Positions 42,188 to 51,414 are shown, counted from the first letter of the stretch. The stretch is DNA of 64,000 nt from Caballeronia udeis (GCF_001544555.2 NZ_FCOK02000025.1:1-64000); one strand, 5' to 3'. Program-made: numbers and translations. The notes: a model not told the origin generated them from the letters alone.

Positions 42188-43981
42188 TCAGTCCAGCCGA
42201 AGACGCGATTCGGCATAAGCGAACATCGGCCGCCACAAGAGCCGGTTAAACAGTGTTACGAACAGCGACATCACTGCAATGCCGAGAATGATTTTCGGAT
42301 AATCGCCGTCGGCCGTGCTTTGCGCGATATACGCGCCGAGCCCGTGCGCCACGATCTTCGTATTGCCCCACGACACCGCTTCGGCAACGATACTGGCGTT
42401 CCACGCTCCACCCGACGCGGTGATCGCACCGGTCACGTAGTACGGAAAGATGCCAGGCAAGATGGCCTGGCGCCACCACTGCCAGCCCTTGATCTGGAAA
42501 TTGGTGGCCGCTTCACGGTAATCGTTCGGATACGACGTCGCTCCGGCAATCACGTTGAAAAGGATATACCACTGCGTGCCGAGCACGATCAGCGGCGAGA
42601 GCCAGATATCCGGATTCAGGTCGAACTTCACGATCACCACGACAAACACCGGGAACAGCAGGTTTGCCGGGAACGCGGCCAGGAACTGCGCGATCGGCTG
42701 GATCTTGGCGGCCAACGCGGGTCGCAGGCCGATCAGCACGCCCACCGGCACCCAGATCACCGAAGCCAGCGCAATCAGCAGCATCACGCGAAACAACGTG
42801 ATCAATCCCAGCCAGATGACGTGCCAGACTTCTCCCCACGTGACGCCGGCACTCACAAAAACCGTCACCTTCCACACCACGAACGCCGTCAGCGCGAGCA
42901 CGACAATGGCCCACGCAATGTCGCCGGCACGGGACGGATTGGCGGACTTGCTGCGCGCCCGAGGGGGTGACCCGGCAAGGGCGCGACCGATCGGGAACTT
43001 CGGCAGGCGGCCTTGCAGCGAGGGCAGCTTCAGCGGCACCCGCGCCATCTTGCCGATCATCCAGCCCGCCGGTACCAGCAAGCGGTGAATCAAACGCGTG
43101 CGGCGAATCAGGTCGAGCAGCCACGACTCCGGCACGTTGCCCGAGCTCGTGTTTTCCATGCGGAATTTATCGGCCCAGGCCACCAGCGGACGAAACATGA
43201 GCTGGTCGTAGGCCAGGATCACAATGGTCATTGCCAGGATCACCCAGCCGATTGCGCCGAGATTGCGCTCGCCGATCGCCGTCGCCAGATAAGCGCCGAT
43301 ACCCGGCAGCACGATGGTGCGGTTGCCGACCACGATTGCTTCGGAGGCGACCACGAAGAACCAGCCGCCGGACATCGACATCATCATGTTCCAGATGAGG
43401 CCGGGCATCGAAAACGGCACGTCCAGCTTCCAGAAGCGCTGCCAGTTGGTCAGGTGAAAACCGCGCGAGACTTCATCGAGATCGCGCGGCACGGTGCGCA
43501 GCGACTGATAGAAGCTGAACGTCATGTTCCACGCCTGGCTTGTGAAAATGGCGAAGATCGCCGCCAGTTCCGCGCCGAACACGCGGCCAGGGAACAACGC
43601 GAGAAAGAACGTGACCGTGAACGAGATATAACCGAGCACCGGCACCGACTGGAGAATGTCCAGGATCGGCACGAGCACCATGGACGCCCGCCGGCTCTTC
43701 GCGGCGAGCGTGCCGTAAACCAGCGTGAAGACCAGCGACGCCACCATGGCTGCGAGCATGCGCAAGGTGGTGCGCAACGCGTATTCGGGAAGGTTGCCCG
43801 GGTCGAGCGAGATGGCCTGCGTCTGTAGCGTCGAGATGGGCGCGAGCGTCTCGTGGAAGCCGACTACGGTCAGCGCGAGCACGCAGATAATCAGTGGGAA
43901 CGCGACGAAGTCCCAGCGATTGGGCAATAGACGCCACGCTGAAGCGTTCGCCGTTCGAGTCAGGTTAAAGCCAAAATCCAT
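42188..43981 (-). CDS. Fused double ABC permease, nitrate/sulfonate type
   Basis: 597 residues from ATG 43981 (GGAAGGGCGTGGA upstream). Two complete permease units lie in one chain, each with five to six membrane helices. The first (about 30-280) has the EAA-like loop LDEVSRGFHLTNWQRFWKLD; the second (about 370-590) has YREAATNFQIKGWQWWRQAI. A single polypeptide therefore supplies both membrane halves for the neighbouring ATPase. It is first in the operon. Confidence 0.92.
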   Translation of the reverse strand: MDFGFNLTRTANASAWRLLPNRWDFVAFPLIICVLALTVVGFHETLAPISTLQTQAISLDPGNLPEYALRTTLRMLAAMVASLVFTLVYGTLAAKSRRASMVLVPILDILQSVPVLGYISFTVTFFLALFPGRVFGAELAAIFAIFTSQAWNMTFSFYQSLRTVPRDLDEVSRGFHLTNWQRFWKLDVPFSMPGLIWNMMMSMSGGWFFVVASEAIVVGNRTIVLPGIGAYLATAIGERNLGAIGWVILAMTIVILAYDQLMFRPLVAWADKFRMENTSSGNVPESWLLDLIRRTRLIHRLLVPAGWMIGKMARVPLKLPSLQGRLPKFPIGRALAGSPPRARSKSANPSRAGDIAWAIVVLALTAFVVWKVTVFVSAGVTWGEVWHVIWLGLITLFRVMLLIALASVIWVPVGVLIGLRPALAAKIQPIAQFLAAFPANLLFPVFVVVIVKFDLNPDIWLSPLIVLGTQWYILFNVIAGATSYPNDYREAATNFQIKGWQWWRQAILPGIFPYYVTGAITASGGAWNASIVAEAVSWGNTKIVAHGLGAYIAQSTADGDYPKIILGIAVMSLFVTLFNRLLWRPMFAYAESRLRLD

Positions 43982-44692
43982 TCCACGCCCTTCCCGTTGA
44001 GGCTCGTTGCAGCAGGCTACCGTCGCGTGAGGCAATGTTAGCCGCTTATGTTCTTGGTTTTAAGCGAATACTCCGCTCTTCCTTCATCCGCCGTGCGCCG
44101 GCAAGAGTACAAAGAGTACGAATAAGCTCGCCTACCCCTCGCCTACCCCTCGCCTACCCTTTAAGCCGGAGGAGTTCTCCGCGGCCGGGGCCGGCCTATA
44201 ACTTGACCATTTCGGAAACGCACGACAGTACACCAACCTTCGTTTCAGGCACAACCTCCTCTCAAGGGATTGAAGCCTGTTCATATCGCTGCGTCCCACC
44301 TCGGCACTCCCCTGGCTAAACGGCTAACCCGCTGCAGACGTGGACACGCCGTTCAGAAAAGCGCGCTCACGCCGATAACAGCTTGATGGCCGGGAAAAAA
44401 CGTCGTCCAATCGAGGCGTAGAGGCGTGGACCGGGCAGGTGAACCGGAGCGAACCCGGGCAAATCGGACTGCGTGAGATCACAACGGGTCAGGACAGGTC
44501 ACACCAGGTCACAAGCGCAGCGGACAAGGCATGAGGTGCGGCTGACGCCGGTTCCGGCCTTCGGCAACGGCGTTTGGCGAACTACCGGCGTATGCGCGGC
44601 TCTTGCCCGGTAAGATGCTCACATGCAGGTAAAACACTCATAACATGCTCGTTGCGCCAGGTTGCGCCACAGTGAGACAGGCCAGAGGATCG
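43982..44692. other. Divergent intergenic region of about 700 bp
   Basis: It carries a three-fold 11-bp tandem repeat (44127-44159) and a doubled CAGGTCACA near 44490-44510. No gene is supportable; the 94-residue frame at 44035 has atypical composition. Confidence 0.45.
44127..44159. repeat. Tandem repeat, 3 x CTCGCCTACCC
   Basis: Three exact head-to-tail copies of an 11-bp unit. The 11-bp period is about one helical turn, so it may present a protein-binding array, or it may be slippage-prone DNA. Confidence 0.8.
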
Positions 44693-46369
44693 ATGAACAA
44701 GACAACCTTCCACCGCGCCATCGCGACGCTCGCCTTCGCGTTGCTCGCATGCGTGTGCTGGGTTGCCGCCGGGATGGTGTCGGACCGAATGGTACAGCAA
44801 GAACTGACCACGTCAGTACGGGTCGAGCAGCAAATAGCTGCATCGATTGTCGACAACACCGCGCAGATCATTGCCAGCGATCTCGCCATGTCCCGGGCGA
44901 TTCCGGCCACCATCGCCGAAATGGACATGATCCAGCTCGCGCTCGCCCAATCCCATAGTTCCACTGAAGAAAGCGCACTGACCGAGCCCGAGCGGCGGGC
45001 CAGGTGGCTCGCCGTGCCGGCGCTCACCAAACTCGACAACTTCCTGCGCAACGCCCGCGGTTTTACGGGTCTCGACTATGTGTGGGTCGTCAATAGCGAC
45101 GGTTTTTGCGTGGCGTCGAGCAATGGCATCGACTCGAACAGCTTCGTCGGCACCGACATGCGCATGCGCAGTTATATCCAGAAAGCGCTGCTCGGCGCGT
45201 TCAACGAAACCTACGGCGTGGGCAGGATGAGCGGCGACCCAGGCATTTTCATCGCCACGCCGGTGTATCGCGACGGTTTCCTCGTGGGCGCGGTGATCGC
45301 GAAAGTGAGTGTCGACCGCTTGCGCCACTGGGTGTCGCGCGCGGGCACGTTCGTCACAGACAGCAACGGCGTGATCGTCATGGCTCACGAAAGCCGGCTC
45401 GAAAACCAGGTGATGCCAGATTCGCCCGTGCTGCGGATGTCGCGGGCGCAGCGGATGGATGCATATAGACGGGTCGACTTTCGTACGCTGCCGATCACGA
45501 ACATCGGGGACCGGGTGCGAGCGGATGCGCCCTGGCTGCCGCCTGCTATCGCGAGCACATTTTTCAGCGCCGGCAACAGCACTGCGCCGGCTCTCTACGA
45601 CGAACGTACCGGCCTGAACTCGGGACTGGCCGCGCATATTGTCCATCCGCTGCCGAACTGGGCGGAAATCGTGAGCAATCAACGGCGCGACCGGCTGCTG
45701 GTGTTCCTGACGGCGCTAGGCGTGAGCCTGCTGGCCATTGTGATCACCGTGTCATACCTGCGCGAACGGCGGTTGCACCGCGCCACGCGCCATCTGGCCA
45801 ACCAGTTGCAGTCGGCCAATGCGCTGCTGTCCGCCGAAGCTCGCCACGACGCGCTGACCGGGGCGCTGTCACGGCGTTATTTCCTCGATACCTTGCGCCG
45901 CGAAGTCGATCTGGCGCGCTCGGCGGGCGTGCCGATGTCGGTTGCAATTGCGGATCTGGATCACTTCAAGCAGGTGAACGACCGCTTCGGCCATGCCACC
46001 GGCGACCGCGCGCTCGAACATTTCGTACGCATGTGCGAGGAGCAACTGCGCGCAAGCGACGGTGTCGGGCGATTGGGCGGTGAAGAGTTCGGGCTGCTGC
46101 TGCCACAGACGACGCTCGTCGATGCCCACATGGTTCTCGAACGCCTTCGCAAGCGCTTCAACCAGGAGCATTGCGCTTATCTCCCCGATGACACCACGCT
46201 GAGCGTGAGCATCGGCATCACTGAACTGAGCGACGGAGACACCGCTGAAAACCTGCTCAAGCGCGCGGATCTGGCGTTGTATGCGGCAAAATCGGGCGGG
46301 CGCGACCGCAGCGAAGTGCGTCCGGCAGACACCCGGCCCCCCATGCCGCGACATCCCGAAACGGCCTGA
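44693..46369 (+). CDS. Membrane diguanylate cyclase with Cache sensor
   Basis: 558 residues from ATG 44693 (AGAGGA upstream). TM1 at about 8-27; a periplasmic dCache-type domain (about 30-330: YVWVVNSDGFCVASSNG, GVGRMSGDPGIFIATPVYRD); TM2 at about 335-357; a GGDEF domain (about 385-545). The motif RLGGEEFGLLLP is intact, and RASD five residues before it is a canonical product-inhibition site. It is expected to make c-di-GMP in response to a small periplasmic ligand. Confidence 0.93.
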   Translation: MNKTTFHRAIATLAFALLACVCWVAAGMVSDRMVQQELTTSVRVEQQIAASIVDNTAQIIASDLAMSRAIPATIAEMDMIQLALAQSHSSTEESALTEPERRARWLAVPALTKLDNFLRNARGFTGLDYVWVVNSDGFCVASSNGIDSNSFVGTDMRMRSYIQKALLGAFNETYGVGRMSGDPGIFIATPVYRDGFLVGAVIAKVSVDRLRHWVSRAGTFVTDSNGVIVMAHESRLENQVMPDSPVLRMSRAQRMDAYRRVDFRTLPITNIGDRVRADAPWLPPAIASTFFSAGNSTAPALYDERTGLNSGLAAHIVHPLPNWAEIVSNQRRDRLLVFLTALGVSLLAIVITVSYLRERRLHRATRHLANQLQSANALLSAEARHDALTGALSRRYFLDTLRREVDLARSAGVPMSVAIADLDHFKQVNDRFGHATGDRALEHFVRMCEEQLRASDGVGRLGGEEFGLLLPQTTLVDAHMVLERLRKRFNQEHCAYLPDDTTLSVSIGITELSDGDTAENLLKRADLALYAAKSGGRDRSEVRPADTRPPMPRHPETA

Positions 46370-46486
46370 CCCGAAGTCAAAACGGCATTTGGCGGAACAT
46401 TGGCTTAAAGGCGGACTGCGGCAGCAGCACGACAGCAGGTATTATCGATCTTCGAGTTCGATATCTGCCGTTATCAGGAGGGGTGC

Positions 46487-46750
46487 ATGAAGGGAAATCT
46501 GGTCATTGTCTGCCGCGATCAGGACGCTGAAGCATTCGATCACTTGCTGGCCGAGTATGGTGCGTTCCAGACGCGGCTCTCTTCTACCGCCTGGTATTTG
46601 CGTCTTGATGTCGCCCCCGAAGTGATCCAGGAGGAAATTCTGGCGCGGTTCGGTAAATACACCACGCACTATATTTTCGAGGCCGCGACGGTGACGTACA
46701 ACACGGTCGACAGCGAAGCGGCTTCCGCGCTCAATACCTTGTTCGACTAA
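46487..46750 (+). CDS. Small SinR/Cas2-fold-like protein (87 aa)
   Basis: The ATG follows AGGAGGGG. The pattern LVIVCRDQDAEAFDHLLAEY, then RLSSTAWYLRLDVAPEVIQE resembles small ferredoxin-fold proteins often annotated SinR-like, which share the Cas2 fold (a core strand, a helix, then STxWxL). There are no Cas genes or CRISPR repeats around. Function unknown. Confidence 0.55.
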   Translation: MKGNLVIVCRDQDAEAFDHLLAEYGAFQTRLSSTAWYLRLDVAPEVIQEEILARFGKYTTHYIFEAATVTYNTVDSEAASALNTLFD

Positions 46751-46766
46751 GGGTTCGCTCGCGCTG

Positions 46767-46795
46767 CGGGGTTCTGGCGGTGGTGCAGAACCCCG
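46767..46795. terminator. Hairpin between convergent genes
   Basis: CGGGGTTCTG (46767-46776) and CAGAACCCCG (46786-46795), with no T-run. It probably marks the 3' ends of both flanking transcripts. Confidence 0.5.
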
Positions 46796-46829
46796 GGCAG
46801 AAGAATCACATCACGGATCACACCGCGGA

Positions 46830-48182
46830 TCACATCACGCGCGCTTCATGCAGCACGTCGCCGTGCAACATCTCGGCCGAGCGTGCCACTACGTCAAAAG
46901 GAAAGGTCATCACGACCTGCAGGCCGCCTTCGGCGCGATTGCCAATTTCGCACTCGCCGCCCGCCCGCCGCACCAGCCGCTCCACAATCGCCAGTCCGAG
47001 CCCGCTGTGACCGCTGCCGCCCCGAGCCGGATCGAGCCTCACGAACGGACGGCTGGCCTTGACCAGATCCTGCGCCGCGATCCCTTTGCCGTTGTCCATG
47101 ACGCGCAACACCCAGCCGTTCGAGCCGCGCAGCGTTTCGATCACCACGGGCGGCGCGCCGTAGGCATGGGCGTTATCGAGCAGGTTCGACAACAAGCGGT
47201 CGAGCGTTGCTGCGGGCAACGCAAAATCCCGCCCGGCCGTGAGCCGGGTCTGTACTGACGGCGCCCCCACCGTGACCGCGCGATAACTGCGCGCAATCCG
47301 CTCGCAGTGCTGATCCACCTCGGCGGGCTCGCTGCGATCCGAGCCGTCGTGCGCGAACACGAGGAACTGGTCGACGATATGCGCCATGGAATCCACGTCG
47401 CGCACCACGCCGTCCCGCAGTTTCGCCTCATCCATCATTTCAGCCCGCAGGCGCAAGCGCGCAAGCGGCGTCTTCAGGTCGTGGGCAACACCCGCCAGCA
47501 TGACCGCGCGATCGCTTTCCGTCTGCTCCACTTCGCGCACCATCTGGTTGAAACCGTGGGTCAACTGCCGCAATTCCCGGGGACCCCGCTCAGGCACCGG
47601 CGGAGTGGGTTCGCCCCGACCGAAGCGACCGACCGCCTGCGCCAGCGAACGCAACGGCGTCTGTAATTGCCACGCAGCGAACAACGCGGCCATCACGGCG
47701 GTGGAGAAAATAATCGCGAGCCAGAGCAGCATCCGGTCGCGCGAACGCGGCGGACGCAGAGGCTGTACCGGTACGACGATCCAGTTGGCGTCCTTCGCGC
47801 CTCGCACCCACAGGCGCGGCGGGCCGCCCGGCTCGCCGATGCGAACGTCGGTGCCGTCCGGCAGACGATCCCGCAAGTCGTCGATAAACCGCGCGAACTG
47901 CGGCGGCACGCGGCTGGTATCGGCGTCGGTGATGGGTTTGGGAACGTCAGGACTGTTGGGCTCAACCACGCGAACGCTCGACGGCAGCGGCTGATCCGGT
48001 GAATTCGCGATGTGCTGGCGCACGGCGTCGACCAGGAACGCGGCCTCTTCTACCGCGTAGCGCGTTTGCGTCTGATCGCGCTCGAGCCGGATAACCGTGA
48101 ACCATGCGACGTGCGACAACACCAACACGCCAATGACCAGGACAACCAGCCGGCCGAACAGGGAATCAATGGGCCGACGCAT
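46830..48182 (-). CDS. EnvZ-type sensor histidine kinase
   Basis: 450 residues from ATG 48182; the frame runs open to 48329 but that part lies inside the regulator gene. TM1 at about 11-30; a periplasmic domain of about 120 residues; TM2 at about 152-171; HAMP; an H-box with His234 in GVAHDLKTPLARLRLRAEM; an ATPase domain with LLSNLLDNAHAYG (N-box) and GHSGLGLAIVERLV (G2). It overlaps the upstream response-regulator gene by 17 bp, so the pair is translationally coupled. Confidence 0.94.
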   Translation of the reverse strand: MRRPIDSLFGRLVVLVIGVLVLSHVAWFTVIRLERDQTQTRYAVEEAAFLVDAVRQHIANSPDQPLPSSVRVVEPNSPDVPKPITDADTSRVPPQFARFIDDLRDRLPDGTDVRIGEPGGPPRLWVRGAKDANWIVVPVQPLRPPRSRDRMLLWLAIIFSTAVMAALFAAWQLQTPLRSLAQAVGRFGRGEPTPPVPERGPRELRQLTHGFNQMVREVEQTESDRAVMLAGVAHDLKTPLARLRLRAEMMDEAKLRDGVVRDVDSMAHIVDQFLVFAHDGSDRSEPAEVDQHCERIARSYRAVTVGAPSVQTRLTAGRDFALPAATLDRLLSNLLDNAHAYGAPPVVIETLRGSNGWVLRVMDNGKGIAAQDLVKASRPFVRLDPARGGSGHSGLGLAIVERLVRRAGGECEIGNRAEGGLQVVMTFPFDVVARSAEMLHGDVLHEARVM

Positions 48183-48888
48183 TTTGCTCGCCGTCCGGCA
48201 CGAACACATAACCGCGCCCGCGCACCGTCTGGATGAAGCGCGGCGTGGACGGATCGGTTTCGAGGATCCGGCGCAGACGCCACACCTGCACGTCGATACC
48301 CCGGTCCGTGCCGTCGTATTCGGGACCATGCAGCAGTTCGAGCAGGCGCTCCCGCGTCAGCGTGCGCATGGGGTGATTGACGAAAATCTTCAGCAATGCG
48401 AACTCGCTGCCCGACAGCGTGAGCGGGGTTTCGTCCTGATGGAGCGTGCGCGACTGGAAGTCGAGCCGGAACCGCCCGAACGAAAACGGTTCGCGCTGCT
48501 CGGGCGCCGCCGACGGAATCGTGCGGCGCCGGCGCAGCACCGCCTGCACGCGGGCCAGCAATTCACGCGGATTGAACGGCTTGCCGAGATAGTCGTCGGC
48601 GCCAAGTTCCAATCCGACAATCCGGTCCACGTCGTCCGCGCGCGCCGTCAGCATGATCACCGGGATGTCGTCGCCCGATGCACGGAGCTTGCGCAACGCG
48701 GTCAGTCCGTCCACACCCGGCATCATGAGGTCGAGCACGATCAGATCCGGGCGCTCGCGTTCGAGGCGCCGTTCGAGCGTACCCGCGTCATGCAGCACCG
48801 ATACCTCGATGCCTTGCCGGACCAGGTAGTCGCGCAGGAGGTCGCGCAGTTCAGCGTCGTCGTCGACGACAAGTATTTGAGTAGCCAT
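48166..48888 (-). CDS. OmpR-type response regulator
   Basis: 240 residues. The receiver domain has DDD at 9-11, Asp53 in VLDLMMPG and the Lys of GKPFNPRELLARVQAVLR, a stretch close to OmpR. The winged-helix output domain spans about 138-235 (LTLSGSEFALLKIFVNHP, DVQVWRLRRILETDPSTP). It is first in the operon with the sensor kinase. A direct repeat with an 11-bp period lies upstream (48943-48958), between it and the divergent Spy-like gene, and may be its binding site. Confidence 0.94.
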   Translation of the reverse strand: MATQILVVDDDAELRDLLRDYLVRQGIEVSVLHDAGTLERRLERERPDLIVLDLMMPGVDGLTALRKLRASGDDIPVIMLTARADDVDRIVGLELGADDYLGKPFNPRELLARVQAVLRRRRTIPSAAPEQREPFSFGRFRLDFQSRTLHQDETPLTLSGSEFALLKIFVNHPMRTLTRERLLELLHGPEYDGTDRGIDVQVWRLRRILETDPSTPRFIQTVRGRGYVFVPDGEQNASAH

Positions 48889-48942
48889 GCGACGCAGTTT
48901 AACGCCTGCGCGCCGCCTCTACGTTGCAAATGCTCGGGAAAC

Positions 48943-48958
48943 GTTTACTAGGTGTTAC
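48943..48958. promoter_or_regulatory. Direct repeat with 11-bp period, candidate OmpR-family site
   Basis: GTTTAC (48943) and GTTAC (48954) are spaced start to start by 11 bp, as expected for winged-helix response regulators. A GTAAAC in opposite orientation lies about 15 bp further (near 48970). Confidence 0.4.
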
Positions 48959-49108
48959 CGCGAAAGGCGAGAGTAAACCGGCGTAATAACGTGATCCCCG
49001 CTCGTAACACGCGCTTGGCTGTGACTGTCTACGCTGTGTCTTACCGAAGGCGCGACCACCGAAACGGCGCCGCCAGATCGGCTCTGGAAATCAAAAAAGG
49101 AGTAGACC

Positions 49109-49690
49109 ATGTTCAAGCAGTCCCGATTCCTCGCCGTCACCGCCGCTGCGCTCGCCCTGTCGATAGGCGCGGTCAACGCCGCGAGCGCCGCCGCGCCCGA
49201 CGTGCCGCCGCAGGGAGGCCCGGGCATGATGGGCGGTCCCGGGGGCCCGGACGGGCATCGTGGGGGAATGCAGATGAAGAAGGCGCTGGACAAGTTGCGC
49301 AGCCAGCTGAATCTCAACGCAGACCAGGAAAAAGCGTGGCAGGCCGCGCTCAACACCATGAAGCAGAATCATGAAGCCATGCGTGAGAGCCACAAGCAGA
49401 TGCACGCCCAAATGGAATCAATGAAGCAGCAGCCCATTCTCGACCTGAACGCCATGTACGCGGCGCACCAGAAGATCGAGCAGCAGAATGCCCAGTTGCG
49501 CGACCAGACCAGCGCCGCGTGGCTGAACTTCTATAACACGCTGAACGACCAGCAGAAGACCACGGTCAGCACGGCACTCAAGCAGCGCTTTGCAAGAATG
49601 GAAGCGCGCCGGGAAAAGATGCATGAGCGCTGGGGTCAGCACGGCGGCATGCACGGTGCGCCGGCTGGGGCATCCGCCGCTAATCCGTGA
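49109..49690 (+). CDS. Spy/CpxP-like periplasmic protein
   Basis: 193 residues with AAAGGAG before the ATG. The signal peptide is about 1-27. A Gly/Pro/Met-rich stretch (GGPGMMGGPGGPDGHRGGMQ) is followed by an all-helical part containing LRSQLNLNADQEKAWQAAL, an LTxxQ-like pattern. A His/Met-rich C-terminus ends it. Spy and CpxP are periplasmic chaperones or sensors of envelope stress; the Met and His suggest metal contact. It is divergent from the OmpR/EnvZ-type pair and is a likely target. Confidence 0.75.
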   Translation: MFKQSRFLAVTAAALALSIGAVNAASAAAPDVPPQGGPGMMGGPGGPDGHRGGMQMKKALDKLRSQLNLNADQEKAWQAALNTMKQNHEAMRESHKQMHAQMESMKQQPILDLNAMYAAHQKIEQQNAQLRDQTSAAWLNFYNTLNDQQKTTVSTALKQRFARMEARREKMHERWGQHGGMHGAPAGASAANP

Positions 49691-49766
49691 GCATGGTTTG
49701 AGGTTGGAGCCCGGAGCCGGTGATTGAGGCGGGGTAGCCCGCCAGTTCAATCGCCTCGCGCCGGAC

Positions 49767-49803
49767 AGGCCGCTCTGGTCAACCCTGGAGCGGCCTTTTT
49801 TTG
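49767..49803 (+). terminator. Terminator of the Spy-like gene
   Basis: AGGCCGCTC (49767-49775) and GAGCGGCCT (49788-49796), with T-run. Confidence 0.85.
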
Positions 49804-49915
49804 CATCGGCTTGGCGGTATTGCTTTTAGCGTGGAAGTCATGACCGACACGATTGCGCAATTTGCAGCGGTTTGTCCGGGGACACCCGGGGCAATCGAAG
49901 CGCACCAGCCAACGC

Positions 49916-49947
49916 AAAAGGCCGCGGGATTACTTCCGCGGCCTTTT
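49916..49947. terminator. Bidirectional terminator near the pirin gene end
   Basis: AAAAGGCCGCGG and CCGCGGCCTTTT arms around a short loop. Most likely it ends the minus-strand pirin gene. Confidence 0.75.
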
Positions 49948-50027
49948 GTCGTTTTGCCGTCCTCCCCGGCCGAAGCCGGGAAAAATCAGCCAGTGGCGTG
50001 CCGGTAACGCAGTAACCGCAGTAACAC

Positions 50028-50726
50028 TTACGCCAGGTCGAACAGGATCACTTCCGCGCCGGTGCCCTGCTCCAGCGTGACCTTCGACACCCCTTCCAGC
50101 TTCGCGGCATCGCCGGCCACCAGCGCTTCTCCGTTCACCGAAATCGCGCCGCGCGCCACGTGCACGTACACCCTGCGCCCGGCCGGCACGTCGAATTCCG
50201 CGCGTTCATCGCCGTCGAAAAGACCTGCGTAGACTTCAGCATCGGCACCCAGCTTCACCGCGCCGTCCCGTCCCTCCGGCGACGCGATTACCCGCAGCCG
50301 GCCACGCTTTTCGGCGTCGTCGAAACGCTTCTCCTCGTAGCCCGGCGCATTGCCCGCGGCATCCGGGATGATCCAGATCTGCAGGAAATGCGCGGTTTCA
50401 GTGGCCGAGCCATTGAACTCGCTGTGCCGCACGCCCGTGCCGGCGCTCATGCGCTGGACATCGCCAGGACGGATGGTCGAGCCGTTCCCCATGCTGTCCT
50501 TGTGAGACAGCGCGCCTTCGAGCACGTAACTGATGATTTCCATGTCGCGATGGCCGTGCGTCCCGAAACCCTGGCCACCCGCGACGCGATCCTCGTTGAT
50601 CACGCGAAGCGCACCGAAATGCACGTGCTTCGGGTCGTCATAGCCGGCGAAAGAAAAGCTGTGATACGAATCAAGCCAGCCGTGGTTAGCGTGGCCGCGT
50701 TCATTGGCGCGTCGAATTTCAAACAT
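50028..50726 (-). CDS. Pirin family protein
   Basis: 232 residues from ATG 50726 (CGGGAG upstream); the longer frame to 50909 is not part of the family. A bicupin: FEIRRANERGHANHGWLDSY at the start, metal-ligand motif GFGTHGHRDMEIISYVLEG, then RMSAGTGVRHSEFN. The second cupin (about 150-230) lacks an obvious metal site. Some bacterial pirins show quercetinase activity; the physiological role varies. A single gene with its own terminator. Confidence 0.93.
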   Translation of the reverse strand: MFEIRRANERGHANHGWLDSYHSFSFAGYDDPKHVHFGALRVINEDRVAGGQGFGTHGHRDMEIISYVLEGALSHKDSMGNGSTIRPGDVQRMSAGTGVRHSEFNGSATETAHFLQIWIIPDAAGNAPGYEEKRFDDAEKRGRLRVIASPEGRDGAVKLGADAEVYAGLFDGDERAEFDVPAGRRVYVHVARGAISVNGEALVAGDAAKLEGVSKVTLEQGTGAEVILFDLA

Positions 50727-50923
50727 ATCGAACTCCCGGTGATATTGCGATGGAGAGAATGTAAGGGCGCGCACCCCGCTCGACAACCGCCCGCGCGGGC
50801 ACCACACCGTCCTGAAAATGGTTGCAATCGCACCCCTGCCCGGGCACGACCGGGAGAGTCGGGACAACAGGAGGCTCGGGCCGGGACTCGGGCGCCCGTC
50901 CTGGCGCACCGGTGGGCTTCGGG

Positions 50924-50929
50924 TAGAAT
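50924..50929 (+). promoter_or_regulatory. Candidate -10 box (TAGAAT) of the hisQ-side leader
   Basis: TAGAAT in a GGGTAGAATACCGG context, with CTGGCG 17 bp upstream as a weak -35. Transcription would start near 50936, just before the structured segment. Confidence 0.4.
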
Positions 50930-50935
50930 ACCGGC

Positions 50936-51041
50936 CTTTTCAAGGGTCAACGGGCGCCCGAGGTGCTAACACCCCGCCGGAAAGCCACGCGGGGAAAGCC
51001 GCACGGCGCGCCGTGACGGGCTTCAGCCGATGTCGCGTTTT
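50936..51041 (+). ncRNA. Structured leader or small RNA candidate upstream of hisQ
   Basis: Within about 105 bases several hairpins follow each other: GGTG-CTAA-CACC, CCCCGC with GCGGGG, the palindrome CACGGCGCGCCGTG, and CGGGCTTCAGCCG. A T-run (GCGTTTTTTCGG) comes about 14 bases after the last. That layout resembles a riboswitch/attenuator or an independent small RNA. I could not match it to a known riboswitch class from memory. It lies about 375 bp before the hisQ start on the same strand. Confidence 0.4.
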
Positions 51042-51414
51042 TTCGGATCAAAGGCCCTTGTCGACAAATCGCACCAATTTTGGACACCTAGAATAAGCAC
51101 CGCCGAAGACGGTCGGTTGGAAGCAGTGCTCCCGGGTGCGGTCGAGACGACGGTGCCCGGAAGGGGCTGGTGGTGCGTGGAAAGACAGGACCAGGAATAG
51201 AGGCAGGCAAAAGCAGCACGGCGGGGAAAGGTAGGACCAGGTACGCCGAGGTGCAACCAGCAACAAGCGAGGCGAGAGGCCCGGGCTCACCGAACACCCG
51301 AAGCAGGCCGCCAGAAAGCGGTTATGCGAATTCAGGCAAAAAAAGCGCGGCTGAACAGGCAACAGCAAAAACAGCGAAGGCCACGGCACACGCGCACGTC
51401 ATCAAGGGATCACC
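51042..51414. other. Purine-rich leader before hisQ
   Basis: About 370 bp without a supportable gene, strongly enriched in A and G on the plus strand from about 51160. A second TAGAAT box lies near 51089. No binding-protein gene (argT/hisJ) is present here, unlike many hisQMP operons. Confidence 0.45.

Noticed and set aside
50936..51041. Assignment of the hisQ-side leader to cobalamin, SAH, TPP, glycine, guanidine or c-di-GMP riboswitches, or to 6S, RNase P or SRP RNA
   Set aside because: The conserved core sequences of these classes, as I remember them, are not present.
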